A stretch of 44,779 bases of DNA from an uncultured Prevotellaceae bacterium (GTDB lineage: Bacteria; Bacteroidota; Bacteroidia; Bacteroidales; Muribaculaceae): positions 1 to 44,779 of the forward strand of contig ONIY01000034.1 in NCBI GenBank assembly GCA_900318065.1, read 5' to 3'. The notes beneath the pieces were generated by a model that saw nothing but the letters and a program-made list of their open reading frames with translations, made no database searches and was not told the origin of the DNA. Shown one piece after another: positions 1-7,121 of this stretch (position 1 is the first letter of the stretch; each line of letters starts with the position of its first letter). A program made the translations under genes and the position numbers.

Positions 1-261
1 GAAATACACATAGAAGGCAATCTCCAACACAATCGTTATGATTGACAGAAGGGAAAGGGAGCCGATGATGTAGAACAAACGCTGTGACAGCCATACACCC
101 TCATTGTTCTTAACGATTTCAGAGAGTCTGCTACTATGCTTCTGCCAAATCGTTTCCTGCTGTTGGTTATGGTCGGCAAGCCAAATAACACTAACTTTGC
201 ACCAGAAACCTAACTTGGGTGGAGATAAGGGTTCTGCACGAAATTCGTCAGCTGAACGTGA
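1..261 (-). CDS. Partial open frame with one membrane helix, runs off the left edge
   Basis: Reading leftwards from 261, an uninterrupted frame runs to the window edge. It encodes a polar stretch (LADHNQQQETIWQKH and onwards) followed by a hydrophobic helix (YIIGSLSLLSIITIVLEI). The composition is that of a real protein, with a cytosolic head and a membrane anchor. No ATG, GTG or TTG lies in frame between the upstream TGA (262-264) and the conserved-looking part, and the same frame upstream of that TGA also looks coding (MEGLAIRKDSREL), so this may be a gene broken by a stop. The family is not recognised. Its distal end lies outside the window. Confidence 0.35.
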
Positions 262-384
262 TCATAATTCTCGGCTGTCCTTACGAATAGCTAACCCTTC
301 CATCCATTTAATTGGCAAGTGCTACGTGCTGCACGAATCTTGGCTAACTGATGACCCTGTACAATCTCTCACGCTCGCTTGCCA

Positions 385-639
385 ATGGTTTCTTTTTCAG
401 TTATGTATATACTCAGAACACATCTACTGGAAGACCCAAATGTGGTTTTCTATTACAAAGGAACGGATAAGGAGCATGGCGTTCCTTTCGCTCTTAATAC
501 CATAGTGGCCTTCAATAAAGATTAGGCAAAGAAGATTTAGACTCTAGATGATACATTATTTCTTTGTCAGCAATTAAATAAAGATAAAACAACACTTCGT
601 GAGTACGGATTTAAAGAGTTTGTTATTATAGTTATATGA
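385..639 (+). pseudogene. Gene remnant with two in-frame TAG codons
   Basis: From the ATG at 385 the frame reads MVSFSVMYILRTHLLEDPN and continues, then meets TAG at 523-525 and TAG at 538-540. It carries on in the same frame with strongly protein-like sequence (DDTLFLCQQLNKDKTTLREY) to a TGA at 637-639. If both TAG codons stood for sense codons this would be an 84-residue protein. Either two nonsense changes have killed a small gene or the codons are read through; genes elsewhere in the window use TAG as a normal stop (clpA, for example), so decay is the simpler reading. The family is unknown. Nothing else is supported in 262-631. Confidence 0.38.
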
Positions 640-952
640 GTTGTAATACAAGAGATATAATGGTTAACCCCAAAATTATAATAGAAATAATAGTAGTTAT
701 TTTAAATTTTGTGTCATCCCAAATGGATGGATTATCAAGATTAGGATTAGACAAAAGATAAGCTTTGCCTTTAGGCTTTAAATAAATGAGAGGATACTGA
801 GACGCGACTTGTGTCTTCGATCCAATAAGTCCTTCAATGGTAAGGAATAAAAGCTCTTTAGCTTCCTCATCTGTGTCTTGAAGTATGTATTCTTCATTAT
901 CTAAAAGAAGAAGGATTTCTTTGCCTCTTTCAGTCAGTTTTATTTTTTCCAC
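632..952 (-). CDS. Small protein with C-terminal membrane anchor
   Basis: A 106-residue protein. Residues 1-80 are charged and soluble and begin like a winged-helix module (KLTERGKEILLLL, then an acidic helix and a beta-hairpin-like LIYLKPKGKAYL). The motif NPSIWDDTKFKITT leads into a single C-terminal transmembrane helix at about residues 87-106 (IISIIILGLTIISLVLQ). The layout suggests a soluble domain tethered to the inner membrane by its tail. Proteins of this shape are common in Bacteroidetes mobile elements, but no function is known to me. The gene is AT-rich and sits alone between decayed sequence on the left and the minus-strand gene at 1019. Confidence 0.6.
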   Translation of the reverse strand: MEKIKLTERGKEILLLLDNEEYILQDTDEEAKELLFLTIEGLIGSKTQVASQYPLIYLKPKGKAYLLSNPNLDNPSIWDDTKFKITTIISIIILGLTIISLVLQLI

Positions 953-1018
953 TCTCTATTATGTTCTAATATTTATGTAATTAAGTATAATGTCTAGTTT
1001 GTTAAATCTCTTGTGTCC

Positions 1019-1378
1019 TTAGATATTATATGCTTCTGAAATATCTGAATAAAAGCCTATTAATGAATTCTTGAGGTCCATGTCAACGTATGGAATCTCA
1101 CCATGCTGGAGCAACCTGATGCACTCGGATAGATACTCTGGTGGTGAAGTCTTGAAGCTCGCCAACCAATATGCGTTTGCTCCTCGTGGTGGCAGTGTAT
1201 AAGTGCTGCCATACCCAAGTTTATGCCACACATAGAACATTGGAACCTTCAGGGCCTCTACATTGGCGACTTTTGGCTCTTGGATGAAGTCAGGCATTCC
1301 ATATTCGGCTTTAATCTTATCCTGAATGAGGCACAACCCGTTCACCATATCTATCATATCCCTTTTACTCGGCCACAT
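1019..1378 (-). CDS. Hypothetical protein, 119 aa
   Basis: A soluble protein rich in aromatic residues (VPMFYVWHKLGYG, GANAYWLASF) with no signal peptide, membrane helix or recognised motif. The start ATG at 1378 is followed by MWPSKRDMIDMVNG. Just upstream, on the same strand, lies a TAAATTTG box (1398-1405) inside a 10-bp inverted repeat, which suggests its own regulated promoter. Its codon use fits the surrounding accessory DNA. A reading frame on the opposite strand across this region is not credible. Function unknown. Confidence 0.5.
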   Translation of the reverse strand: MWPSKRDMIDMVNGLCLIQDKIKAEYGMPDFIQEPKVANVEALKVPMFYVWHKLGYGSTYTLPPRGANAYWLASFKTSPPEYLSECIRLLQHGEIPYVDMDLKNSLIGFYSDISEAYNI

Positions 1379-1393
1379 GATTATTGCTTAATG

Positions 1394-1429
1394 GTTGCAA
1401 ATTTACCGATTATACAAGCAATTTGCAAC
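1394..1429 (-). promoter_or_regulatory. Inverted repeat over a TAnnTTTG promoter box
   Basis: The arms GTTGCAAATT (1394-1403) and AATTTGCAAC (1420-1429) form a perfect 10-bp inverted repeat with a 16-nt spacer. On the minus strand the left arm overlaps TAAATTTG, a match to the Bacteroidetes -7 element, 20-27 nt upstream of the start of the 119-aa gene. A repressor or activator dimer could bind here. The upstream -33 element is poor (CAAAA at 1429 is 23 nt away). Confidence 0.4.
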
Positions 1430-1630
1430 AAAAATTACTCACATTATCAATTTCGCCCACAAAGATAATTCATGATAGTGCCAAAATCGAGCCCATCATC
1501 AGCAAAGAAACTAAAAAGGCTCTGAAAGTTGAAAAATGCCGATGATAATACTTCAAAACCTTAATGATGAAAAAGGTGGTTCAAGATGACGAGAAATCCT
1601 TATTAATGGAAAATTTTTAATTAAATTTTA

Positions 1631-1900
1631 ATGCTTATGTCGAAAGAAAAAGAGAAAATGAGAGTAATGAATAACTCTATTGAATATGACATCACTCTAA
1701 ATGAGTATGATAAAAACTGGGCTTATCTCAGTTTTAAGACACCTATAGGTGAAATTGACAACATCGGATTTCTCATTAAATCCGATATTGTTGTCGATGG
1801 CATGGAATGCCTTGCCGACCACTTGAAGATAATGGTTGCAATGGAACGAGAGGGCATGTCAAATCTTCAAGATGAAGTTGAAAACAAACCTACTGTATGA
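1631..1900 (+). CDS. Hypothetical protein, 89 aa
   Basis: A small acidic soluble protein. After a lysine-rich start (MLMSKEKEKMRVMNNS) it alternates beta-like strands (YDITLNEYDKNWAYLSF, IDNIGFLIKSDIVV) and ends in a helix with acidic tail. The first ATG has no clear ribosome-binding site; ATG 1637 or later ones are possible starts. It is the first gene of a plus-strand run (1631-3199), 16 nt before the next gene. The 252 bp before it hold only the inverted repeat at 1394 and short lysine-rich open stretches without a start. No family recognised. Confidence 0.5.
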   Translation: MLMSKEKEKMRVMNNSIEYDITLNEYDKNWAYLSFKTPIGEIDNIGFLIKSDIVVDGMECLADHLKIMVAMEREGMSNLQDEVENKPTV

Positions 1901-1916
1901 TGTATAAAAAGATAAT

Positions 1917-2294
1917 ATGATTCAATTAATGCAAGCTATGTTCTCCACCCTTTGGGGAACAGAGTTACAACCAAAGCGGCAGGATAAAAGCGCTCGTCCT
2001 GCCGTAGATGTTGTAAAACGTGAGATTATGAGTGCATCGCCTGAGGAGACAAGCGAAATCCAGAGCAAAACCAATACATGCTCAAGGACGAAGCATGACA
2101 TCGACGGCGACATAAAGCGGCTTGAGAATGCTTTTTTTGATGGGCATGAGCTTCAAAGCGGCTTCATTATAGAAACCACTTTACATGATTTGCTTGCTGT
2201 ATGCCCTAGAGAACGTAGACGCAAGGACGCTTATAAATCATTAATTCATGCCCTTAATAAAATGGGGGTGGAACTTATTATTAAAACCAAGTGA
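1917..2294 (+). CDS. Hypothetical protein with CPRERRR motif, first of two paralogs
   Basis: A 125-residue protein. The first 60 residues look disordered (KRQDKSARPAVDVVKREI, then a Ser/Thr-rich part). The C-terminal half is a compact domain with the motif LLAVCPRERRRKDAYKSL followed by IHALNKMGVELIIKTK. The next gene has the same domain (IYAICPRKRQRKQLYERL, then LVQFLAHKGLTLRIT), so the two arose by duplication. The conserved Cys-Pro-Arg-x-Arg and basic helix suggest nucleic-acid contact, which is inference. The genes are separated by one base and are probably translated together. Confidence 0.6.
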   Translation: MIQLMQAMFSTLWGTELQPKRQDKSARPAVDVVKREIMSASPEETSEIQSKTNTCSRTKHDIDGDIKRLENAFFDGHELQSGFIIETTLHDLLAVCPRERRRKDAYKSLIHALNKMGVELIIKTK

Positions 2295-2295
2295 A

Positions 2296-2598
2296 ATGGA
2301 AGCAACTTTTAAGCACAACCTTGATGTTGAAGAAAGATATTTTTCTCTTGATATTGAGGCTTTAAAGAATTACGACGAAGGTTTTAGGCAAGCCTACGAT
2401 AACGGCAAAGAATATGAAATGAGTATAAAGCTCAGCAATATCTACGCTATCTGTCCTAGAAAACGTCAAAGGAAACAGCTGTACGAAAGACTGGTTCAGT
2501 TTTTGGCGCATAAAGGCTTGACACTTAGAATCACCAGTCGAAAGCACGAGAAGGAAAAAGTAATTAACAATCAATTAAGTAAAGAACATTATGATTAA
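2296..2598 (+). CDS. Hypothetical protein with CPRKRQR motif, second of two paralogs
   Basis: A 100-residue protein starting at the ATG at 2296, one base after the stop of its paralog; a longer reading from 2248 would overlap the upstream gene by 47 nt and adds nothing similar to the paralog. The N-terminus (MEATFKHNLDVEERYFSLD) differs from the paralog; the core at residues 39-82 matches it around CPRKRQRKQLYERL. The end overlaps the HNH gene by 8 nt, pointing to translational coupling. Role unknown. Confidence 0.6.
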   Translation: MEATFKHNLDVEERYFSLDIEALKNYDEGFRQAYDNGKEYEMSIKLSNIYAICPRKRQRKQLYERLVQFLAHKGLTLRITSRKHEKEKVINNQLSKEHYD

Positions 2599-3199
2599 AA
2601 CAGCGGAAATTAATGGAACTTTGTGCCGGTACTACTTTGCCGGTAAGGTTTATGTTTCAAAAGACGGTACTGTCGCTGGTGTGCCAAACAACAGATGGGG
2701 AGGCTATAGGCAGTTAAACATAATCGACGATAGAGGCAGAAAGTTTATCAAAGTTAATAAGAATAAATCCATTAGACTAGATTTGGCGGTAATGAGATGC
2801 TTTGGCTCCCCAATGCCGGTTGACGGCAAGAGATACATGATAAACCACAAGGACGGAGATGGGCTGAACTGCGACGTTAACAACCTTGAATGGGCAATAC
2901 ATCACTATGAACACACCGCAGAGGATTCAATTGTGCTCAACTGTTGTGGAAATCGCATAACCGCCTTCAAAGATGGCCATATAGAGATGGACGGTAAAAC
3001 AATGATGGTCCATGATAGTTTATATGATCCAGATATCGAGCTAGAGGTGTGTATTGATCCACATATTGCTGTATCAAGGCCCAGGAGCATATATCATGAA
3101 CGTGTCGACATTGATAAAATCATGAATGTAGCTGGCTATATCCAAGGTGATGATATGATACTTTCTTGCCCCCAAATTCTACATATAGACAATGATTGA
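2591..3199 (+). CDS. HNH endonuclease family protein, truncated by an in-frame TGA
   Basis: A 202-residue product. Residues 84-102 (INHKDGDGLNCDVNNLEWA) are the HNH motif of the HNH_3/homing endonuclease family: His and Asp of the first half, the paired Asn, and NLEW. The N-terminal beta-rich part (YVSKDGTVAGVPNNRWGGYR) is usual for these phage and element nucleases. The frame stops at TGA 3197-3199 in the middle of a second motif of the same kind and stays open for 46 more codons (see next entry). The intact ancestor would have been 249 codons. Such proteins nick or cleave DNA and often spread within mobile elements; whether this short form still acts is uncertain. Confidence 0.7.
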   Translation: MIKTAEINGTLCRYYFAGKVYVSKDGTVAGVPNNRWGGYRQLNIIDDRGRKFIKVNKNKSIRLDLAVMRCFGSPMPVDGKRYMINHKDGDGLNCDVNNLEWAIHHYEHTAEDSIVLNCCGNRITAFKDGHIEMDGKTMMVHDSLYDPDIELEVCIDPHIAVSRPRSIYHERVDIDKIMNVAGYIQGDDMILSCPQILHIDND

Positions 3200-3340
3200 A
3201 AGAACTTCTCATCTGACAATTTGATGTGGGTTGAATATGATGACGAGAGGTTCAAATCTTACCAGTTAAAAAAGAAAGAAGACAAGCACAAGAGGAATGT
3301 AGAACTAAATCCAGGCAAAGAACTATATCATGGAATGTGA
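3200..3340 (+). pseudogene. Cut-off 3' part of the HNH gene
   Basis: It continues the frame of the preceding gene after its TGA: KNFSSDNLMWVEYDDERF then a lysine-rich tail to a TGA at 3338-3340. Together with the last residues before the stop (LHIDND) it gives a second H-x-D-x-D, N, NLMWVEY motif, so the stop falls inside an HNH-like repeat. A single base change would restore it. Confidence 0.6.
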
Positions 3341-3380
3341 TTAAGATAAATGGTAACTATATTCTAGGTGCATGTCAGTT

Positions 3381-3418
3381 ATGGCTCTGCGGCGATAAGT
3401 CGAGAGCCATTTTTCTTT
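3381..3418 (+). terminator. Rho-independent terminator
   Basis: ATGGCTCT (3381-3388) pairs with AGAGCCAT (3403-3410) and is followed by TTTTCTTT. It ends the plus-strand run that finishes with the HNH gene. A second small hairpin (AAGGGG 3443-3448 with CCCCTT 3457-3462) lies between it and the next gene and may shape the leader of that gene. Confidence 0.75.
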
Positions 3419-3496
3419 ATATATGAATGATGAAAATAAACAAAGGGGAATTGCCACCCCTTAAAAATCTAATAGGTATGAGGACTAAAGATTTTC

Positions 3497-5425
3497 ATGA
3501 AATTAATATTGGAAAAGATGATGAAAGAGATAAAAATTAAAGTACCAGCAGAGTATGAGTATTTGTCGATGTGGAAAGACTTTGAAACATTTTTGCCACC
3601 AGGTCACATTATCTTGAACAAAGAAATATGTGGCTGCGGTTGTACTGACTATTACTTGACCAATAACTCGCCAGTGATTCTTGTGAGTCCACGGCGACGG
3701 TTGATTGAGAGTAAGCTTAATGACCCGAGAACGGCCAATAACTTGTTCTACTTTGACAGGAGCGTGAAAGGCTCGACAGTGAATAATACGATTGACGAGC
3801 TAAGACGTTACCTGCAAGACTGTCAAGAAACACCATGGACAGATTCTAAGGTGCCGAAGATTATGGTTACATACGACTCTATGGGGGTTGTTATTGACAC
3901 TCTTCACGATTGGGGGCTTATGGACCGATTCACTATTGTCGTGGACGAGTTTACATGCATATTTACGGATGTCAAGCTGAAAGGGTCCACAGAGATCAAT
4001 CTATTGCACCGGCTAAATACGTTGCCAAACAGAATTGTCTATATCAGTGCGACTCCACTGAAGGATCTCTATCTGCAAATGCTGGACGAATTCGAGTATA
4101 TGCCCGTTGTGAACCTGGAGTGGCACCCGTCAAGAATCGAGAGAGCCAACATCTACTACTCAAAGATGACGAGTTGTGCCACCGCGTTTGAGAAAATCTA
4201 CAACGGTTATAAGAACGACGGTTATTTCAAGACCAAAATCGTAAACGGGGTGACATACTACTCTAAAGAGGGCGTGTTTTTCTTGAACAGCGTTCGGGAT
4301 ATCGTGAACATCATCAGGAAGTGCAGTCTCACTCCAAGAGAGACTTTGATTATCTGTGCTAACGAAGACAAGAACCGGGCCGCACTAAGGAAAGTGGGGT
4401 TTAGGGTGGGTTCAGTGCCAGGGAAGAATAACTACCAGCTCTTGAACAAGCCTTTCACATTCGTGACCAAGTGTTCATTTGAGGGGACTGACTTCTTCTC
4501 TGACAACTCCACCACGTTTATATTCTCCGACTGCAACAGGGAGAACATGACTCTTGACATATCGATTGACCTGCCGCAGATAGCAGGACGATGCAGGTCA
4601 AGAAATAACGTGTTCAGGAACGACATCTACTACTATTACAAAAATACAGATACAGAGCAGATTGATGTTAAGACGATGACACAGGAGGTCTTTAATAAGA
4701 AGCAGGATACCGAGTATTTGGTGAACACTCTATCGGGAGCAAATGTGGATGCGTTGAAGAACAAATTACTGGTGGCTCAAAAGGTCGAGAAATACAGCAA
4801 CGACTACCTGGATGTTGAAATTGCAGCAGACGGAAGCGCTGTGCCAGTCTGCAATAACCTCGCTTTTGTTGCCGATCTCAGAGCAATAGAGATAAAGTCA
4901 CAACAATACACTAACACGTACAAGATGGCCAGTTATATGAAGAGCGCCGGTTTCAACGCCTCTCATCAGCAGGCTCAAGTTGACCAGCAGTTCAACATGT
5001 TCATGACACAGTTTATGGCCGACAACAACTTTCAACGCAGAATGGAGCTATATGTCGATGCCGTTGAACATAATCCAGTATTGCTTGAGATGATTGAGAA
5101 CACATCGGCAATACCGCTGGAATACAAGCAATACTATCGTGAGCTGGGTGCAGAAAGGATAAGACGTTGCGCTTACATCGAGGCAAATCTGCAACGCGAG
5201 CTGGAAGACCTGTCAAAGTGGGGCGATGTTTCTCTGGACTTGGAAGAGGGAAGAACATACTCCAACGCTGAGATAAAGTCAATGATTCAGGCTGAGTATA
5301 ATCGCCTCGGAATGAACAAGACGGCTAAAGCGACAGATATTGAGATGTTTGCTGATGTTATACCTAAGAAATTTACAATTAACAATCAACGAACTAACGG
5401 ATATAAAATCATTAAAAACAAGTGA
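3497..5425 (+). CDS. SF2 helicase-like protein with degenerate motif I
   Basis: A 642-residue protein with the layout of a DEAD/DEAH-type helicase: a motif I position GCGCTDYY (residues 46-53), VVDEF as motif II (148-152), SATP as motif III (184-187) and QIAGRCRSR as motif VI in the second RecA-like lobe. Motif I has no lysine, so classical ATP hydrolysis is doubtful. A helical domain of about 230 residues follows. It belongs with the downstream primase-like gene (they are adjacent, end to start) and probably acts in element replication. Alternative starts are ATG 3518 or 3521, preceded by GGAAAAG; the first 7 residues are therefore unsure. Confidence 0.7.
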   Translation: MKLILEKMMKEIKIKVPAEYEYLSMWKDFETFLPPGHIILNKEICGCGCTDYYLTNNSPVILVSPRRRLIESKLNDPRTANNLFYFDRSVKGSTVNNTIDELRRYLQDCQETPWTDSKVPKIMVTYDSMGVVIDTLHDWGLMDRFTIVVDEFTCIFTDVKLKGSTEINLLHRLNTLPNRIVYISATPLKDLYLQMLDEFEYMPVVNLEWHPSRIERANIYYSKMTSCATAFEKIYNGYKNDGYFKTKIVNGVTYYSKEGVFFLNSVRDIVNIIRKCSLTPRETLIICANEDKNRAALRKVGFRVGSVPGKNNYQLLNKPFTFVTKCSFEGTDFFSDNSTTFIFSDCNRENMTLDISIDLPQIAGRCRSRNNVFRNDIYYYYKNTDTEQIDVKTMTQEVFNKKQDTEYLVNTLSGANVDALKNKLLVAQKVEKYSNDYLDVEIAADGSAVPVCNNLAFVADLRAIEIKSQQYTNTYKMASYMKSAGFNASHQQAQVDQQFNMFMTQFMADNNFQRRMELYVDAVEHNPVLLEMIENTSAIPLEYKQYYRELGAERIRRCAYIEANLQRELEDLSKWGDVSLDLEEGRTYSNAEIKSMIQAEYNRLGMNKTAKATDIEMFADVIPKKFTINNQRTNGYKIIKNK

Positions 5426-5427
5426 TT

Positions 5428-6429
5428 ATGGATAATTTAAGTAAAATTGTTGTGAGCACATTCCATTGTATATGTGACACAAAAGACCATGAAGGTAGGA
5501 AACGATGCACAGCTGGCCATGTCATCAATGCTATACAAACGAATGAAGTTATAGCGAAGAAGATTGATTACATCAGGTCCATTCACGATGACAAACAAAG
5601 AAAGGCAGCAAAAAGAGAGTTGCTGCCTGTTGTCATGTGGCAGGGCATCTTCAGCGAGAGGAGCAATGACGGGTGTATCTCATTATCCTCACTGGTTTGC
5701 ATCGACATAGATCATAAGAGTGAGGCCGAACTGAACATGATTAGGAATACAATAGTTCAATGGCCGTTTGTGTATGCTTTCTTCAGGAGTCCAAGTGGTG
5801 ACGGGTTGAAGGTGGTGGTTAAAACCGATAACTGCAACATCGCTAACTACTCCAATTGCTATCGACAGGTGGAACAGTTATTCATAGACACTTTCGGTGG
5901 TATTGGTATTAAACCCGATAACAGTTGTGAGGATGTCGGTAGAGCTTGCTATATGAGCCATGATCCTAATCCATATTGTAACGCTTCAGCAACTTCATGG
6001 CACTATGAGTATAAGCCAGAGTTCGACAAGGTTTCATCCTCGGACTCATCTTCAACAAGCCAAGGCAACTATGTGGCTCCGGTATTATCTCCTGGAGAGA
6101 TGTTCATGGCAAAACTTAATGCTGCCAGATGTCCACTGAATGATGAGCAAATTATCGAAATTCTTGACAGGAAGTTCATGAGATATAAAGTCAACTACAC
6201 AGATGGACATAGGACTAAAAGCGTATTTGTCCAAGCAAAGACTCTATGTGAAGCAGGTGTTGATGAGAGTAAAGCCATCAATTACCTAAAGACTAGATTT
6301 CTCCCGACAGGCTTTGATGAGAGAAAACTTGAATGGGAAGCAAGACGAGCCTACGAGAAGACAGGCTCATCGTTTGGTGTATATCGTGGCAACTACAAGT
6401 CATATAGTGAGTATAAGAGTTCTCACTAA
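5428..6429 (+). CDS. BT4734/VirE_N-type primase-like protein
   Basis: A 333-residue protein. The N-terminal two thirds match the BT4734-like/VirE_N domain, an archaeo-eukaryotic-primase-type fold: a strand with CIDIDHKS (acidic pair), FFRSPSGDGLKVVVK and the later GRACYMSHDPN. After a Ser-rich linker comes a helical C-terminal region (FMAKLNAARCPLNDEQI onwards) like those of element primases. In many Bacteroidetes elements this domain is fused to a DUF3987 ATPase; here it is separate, and a DUF3987 gene lies on the other strand at 8012. A GTG at 5422 overlapping the previous stop is a possible start, but the ATG at 5428 is preferred. Confidence 0.75.
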   Translation: MDNLSKIVVSTFHCICDTKDHEGRKRCTAGHVINAIQTNEVIAKKIDYIRSIHDDKQRKAAKRELLPVVMWQGIFSERSNDGCISLSSLVCIDIDHKSEAELNMIRNTIVQWPFVYAFFRSPSGDGLKVVVKTDNCNIANYSNCYRQVEQLFIDTFGGIGIKPDNSCEDVGRACYMSHDPNPYCNASATSWHYEYKPEFDKVSSSDSSSTSQGNYVAPVLSPGEMFMAKLNAARCPLNDEQIIEILDRKFMRYKVNYTDGHRTKSVFVQAKTLCEAGVDESKAINYLKTRFLPTGFDERKLEWEARRAYEKTGSSFGVYRGNYKSYSEYKSSH

Positions 6430-6443
6430 TGCAACAATTTCTA

Positions 6444-6475
6444 CAACATCACTCTAATGTGGTGTTGTTTTTTTC
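6444..6475 (+). terminator. Rho-independent terminator after the primase-like gene
   Basis: ACAACATCAC (6444-6453) pairs with GTGGTGTTGT (6460-6469), one G-T pair, followed by a run of T. The same style of hairpin (CATCACTC with GGGTGGTG) follows the radical SAM gene, so the two may share an origin. Confidence 0.85.
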
Positions 6476-7121
6476 AAAATCAGGACATTTTAGCATGTGA
6501 GAGGAACTGGTTTCCTGTTTCATAAAGTGTCCATTTTTTTTGTATTTCTTAATAGAAATGAGAATTTTCTAAAAAAAATTGGACATTTTTATAGGGATAA
6601 TAACAGTTCGCCAAGACTCACTTAATCCGGAGAGGAGAGAAAACGCAGCGACACACCCCCTCTTCTTTACGGATTGGGTGAGCGATAGCGAGCCGTTCTT
6701 TATCTTGTGCTACATGTGTGCAAACCCGAATGACAAGCAATCCTCTCCACTCCCGCCTTAGACCACGGGAGTGGAGAGATATAGATTGCGAGGAGTGAGG
6801 TATAGCGATGAGGTCCTGTGAGAGCATGAGCGAGGGATTGAGCGGGTTCTTGAGCTGGTTCTTGAGCGGATTGTGATTATCCTCCTGACAGCCTTAATTC
6901 AAAAGCTAAAAAATGCCAGGAATTTGAAACCGCCTTGAATTCTTATGTATGTGATAATTAATAAATTAGTTTATAAAAGCGATTTAGATTAATTGTGAAT
7001 TTACAATTTAAAGAAGAGTGCAATCAACTTGCTATGTGGGAAGATTGCAGGCGTAGTACCAGCCTCGAGGTGCAATCAGTGATTAATAACTTTATTTACA
7101 AACCAATTAAATCATTTAGTT
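6476..7121. other. Non-coding stretch with strong inverted and direct repeats, candidate origin or control region
   Basis: No convincing gene is present. GGACATTTT-type words occur at about 6483, 6529 (inverted) and 6582 in very AT-rich DNA. A perfect 13-bp inverted repeat with arms CTCTCCACTCCCG (6743-6755) and CGGGAGTGGAGAG (6766-6778) has a 10-nt loop. Then come near-perfect 12-bp direct repeats GAGCGGGTTCTT / GAGCTGGTTCTT / GAGCGG (6840-6869), and a leader-like structure at 7043-7077. The place, just after the helicase and primase-like genes, suits a replication origin or transfer site; this is inference. Confidence 0.45.
7043..7077 (+). promoter_or_regulatory. Structured leader before the radical SAM gene
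   Basis: The outer arms GATTGCA (7043-7049) and TGCAATC (7071-7077) enclose GGC...GCC and the palindrome CCTCGAGG, giving a compact GC-rich hairpin in otherwise AT-rich DNA 45 nt before the ATG at 7122. It may be a leader RNA or an operator. It does not match a riboswitch class I can name. Confidence 0.35.

Noticed and set aside
104-505. Plus-strand open frame of 133 codons at the left edge
   Set aside because: Cys/Trp/Leu-rich, not protein-like, and it conflicts with a better minus-strand frame (1-261) and a better plus-strand frame (385-639).
6579-6761. 60-codon frame in the candidate origin
   Set aside because: It spans an inverted repeat arm and has low-quality composition; non-coding is more likely.
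7021-7121. Known riboswitch in front of the radical SAM gene
   Set aside because: The hairpin does not show the conserved bases of any class I know; kept only as an unnamed structure.
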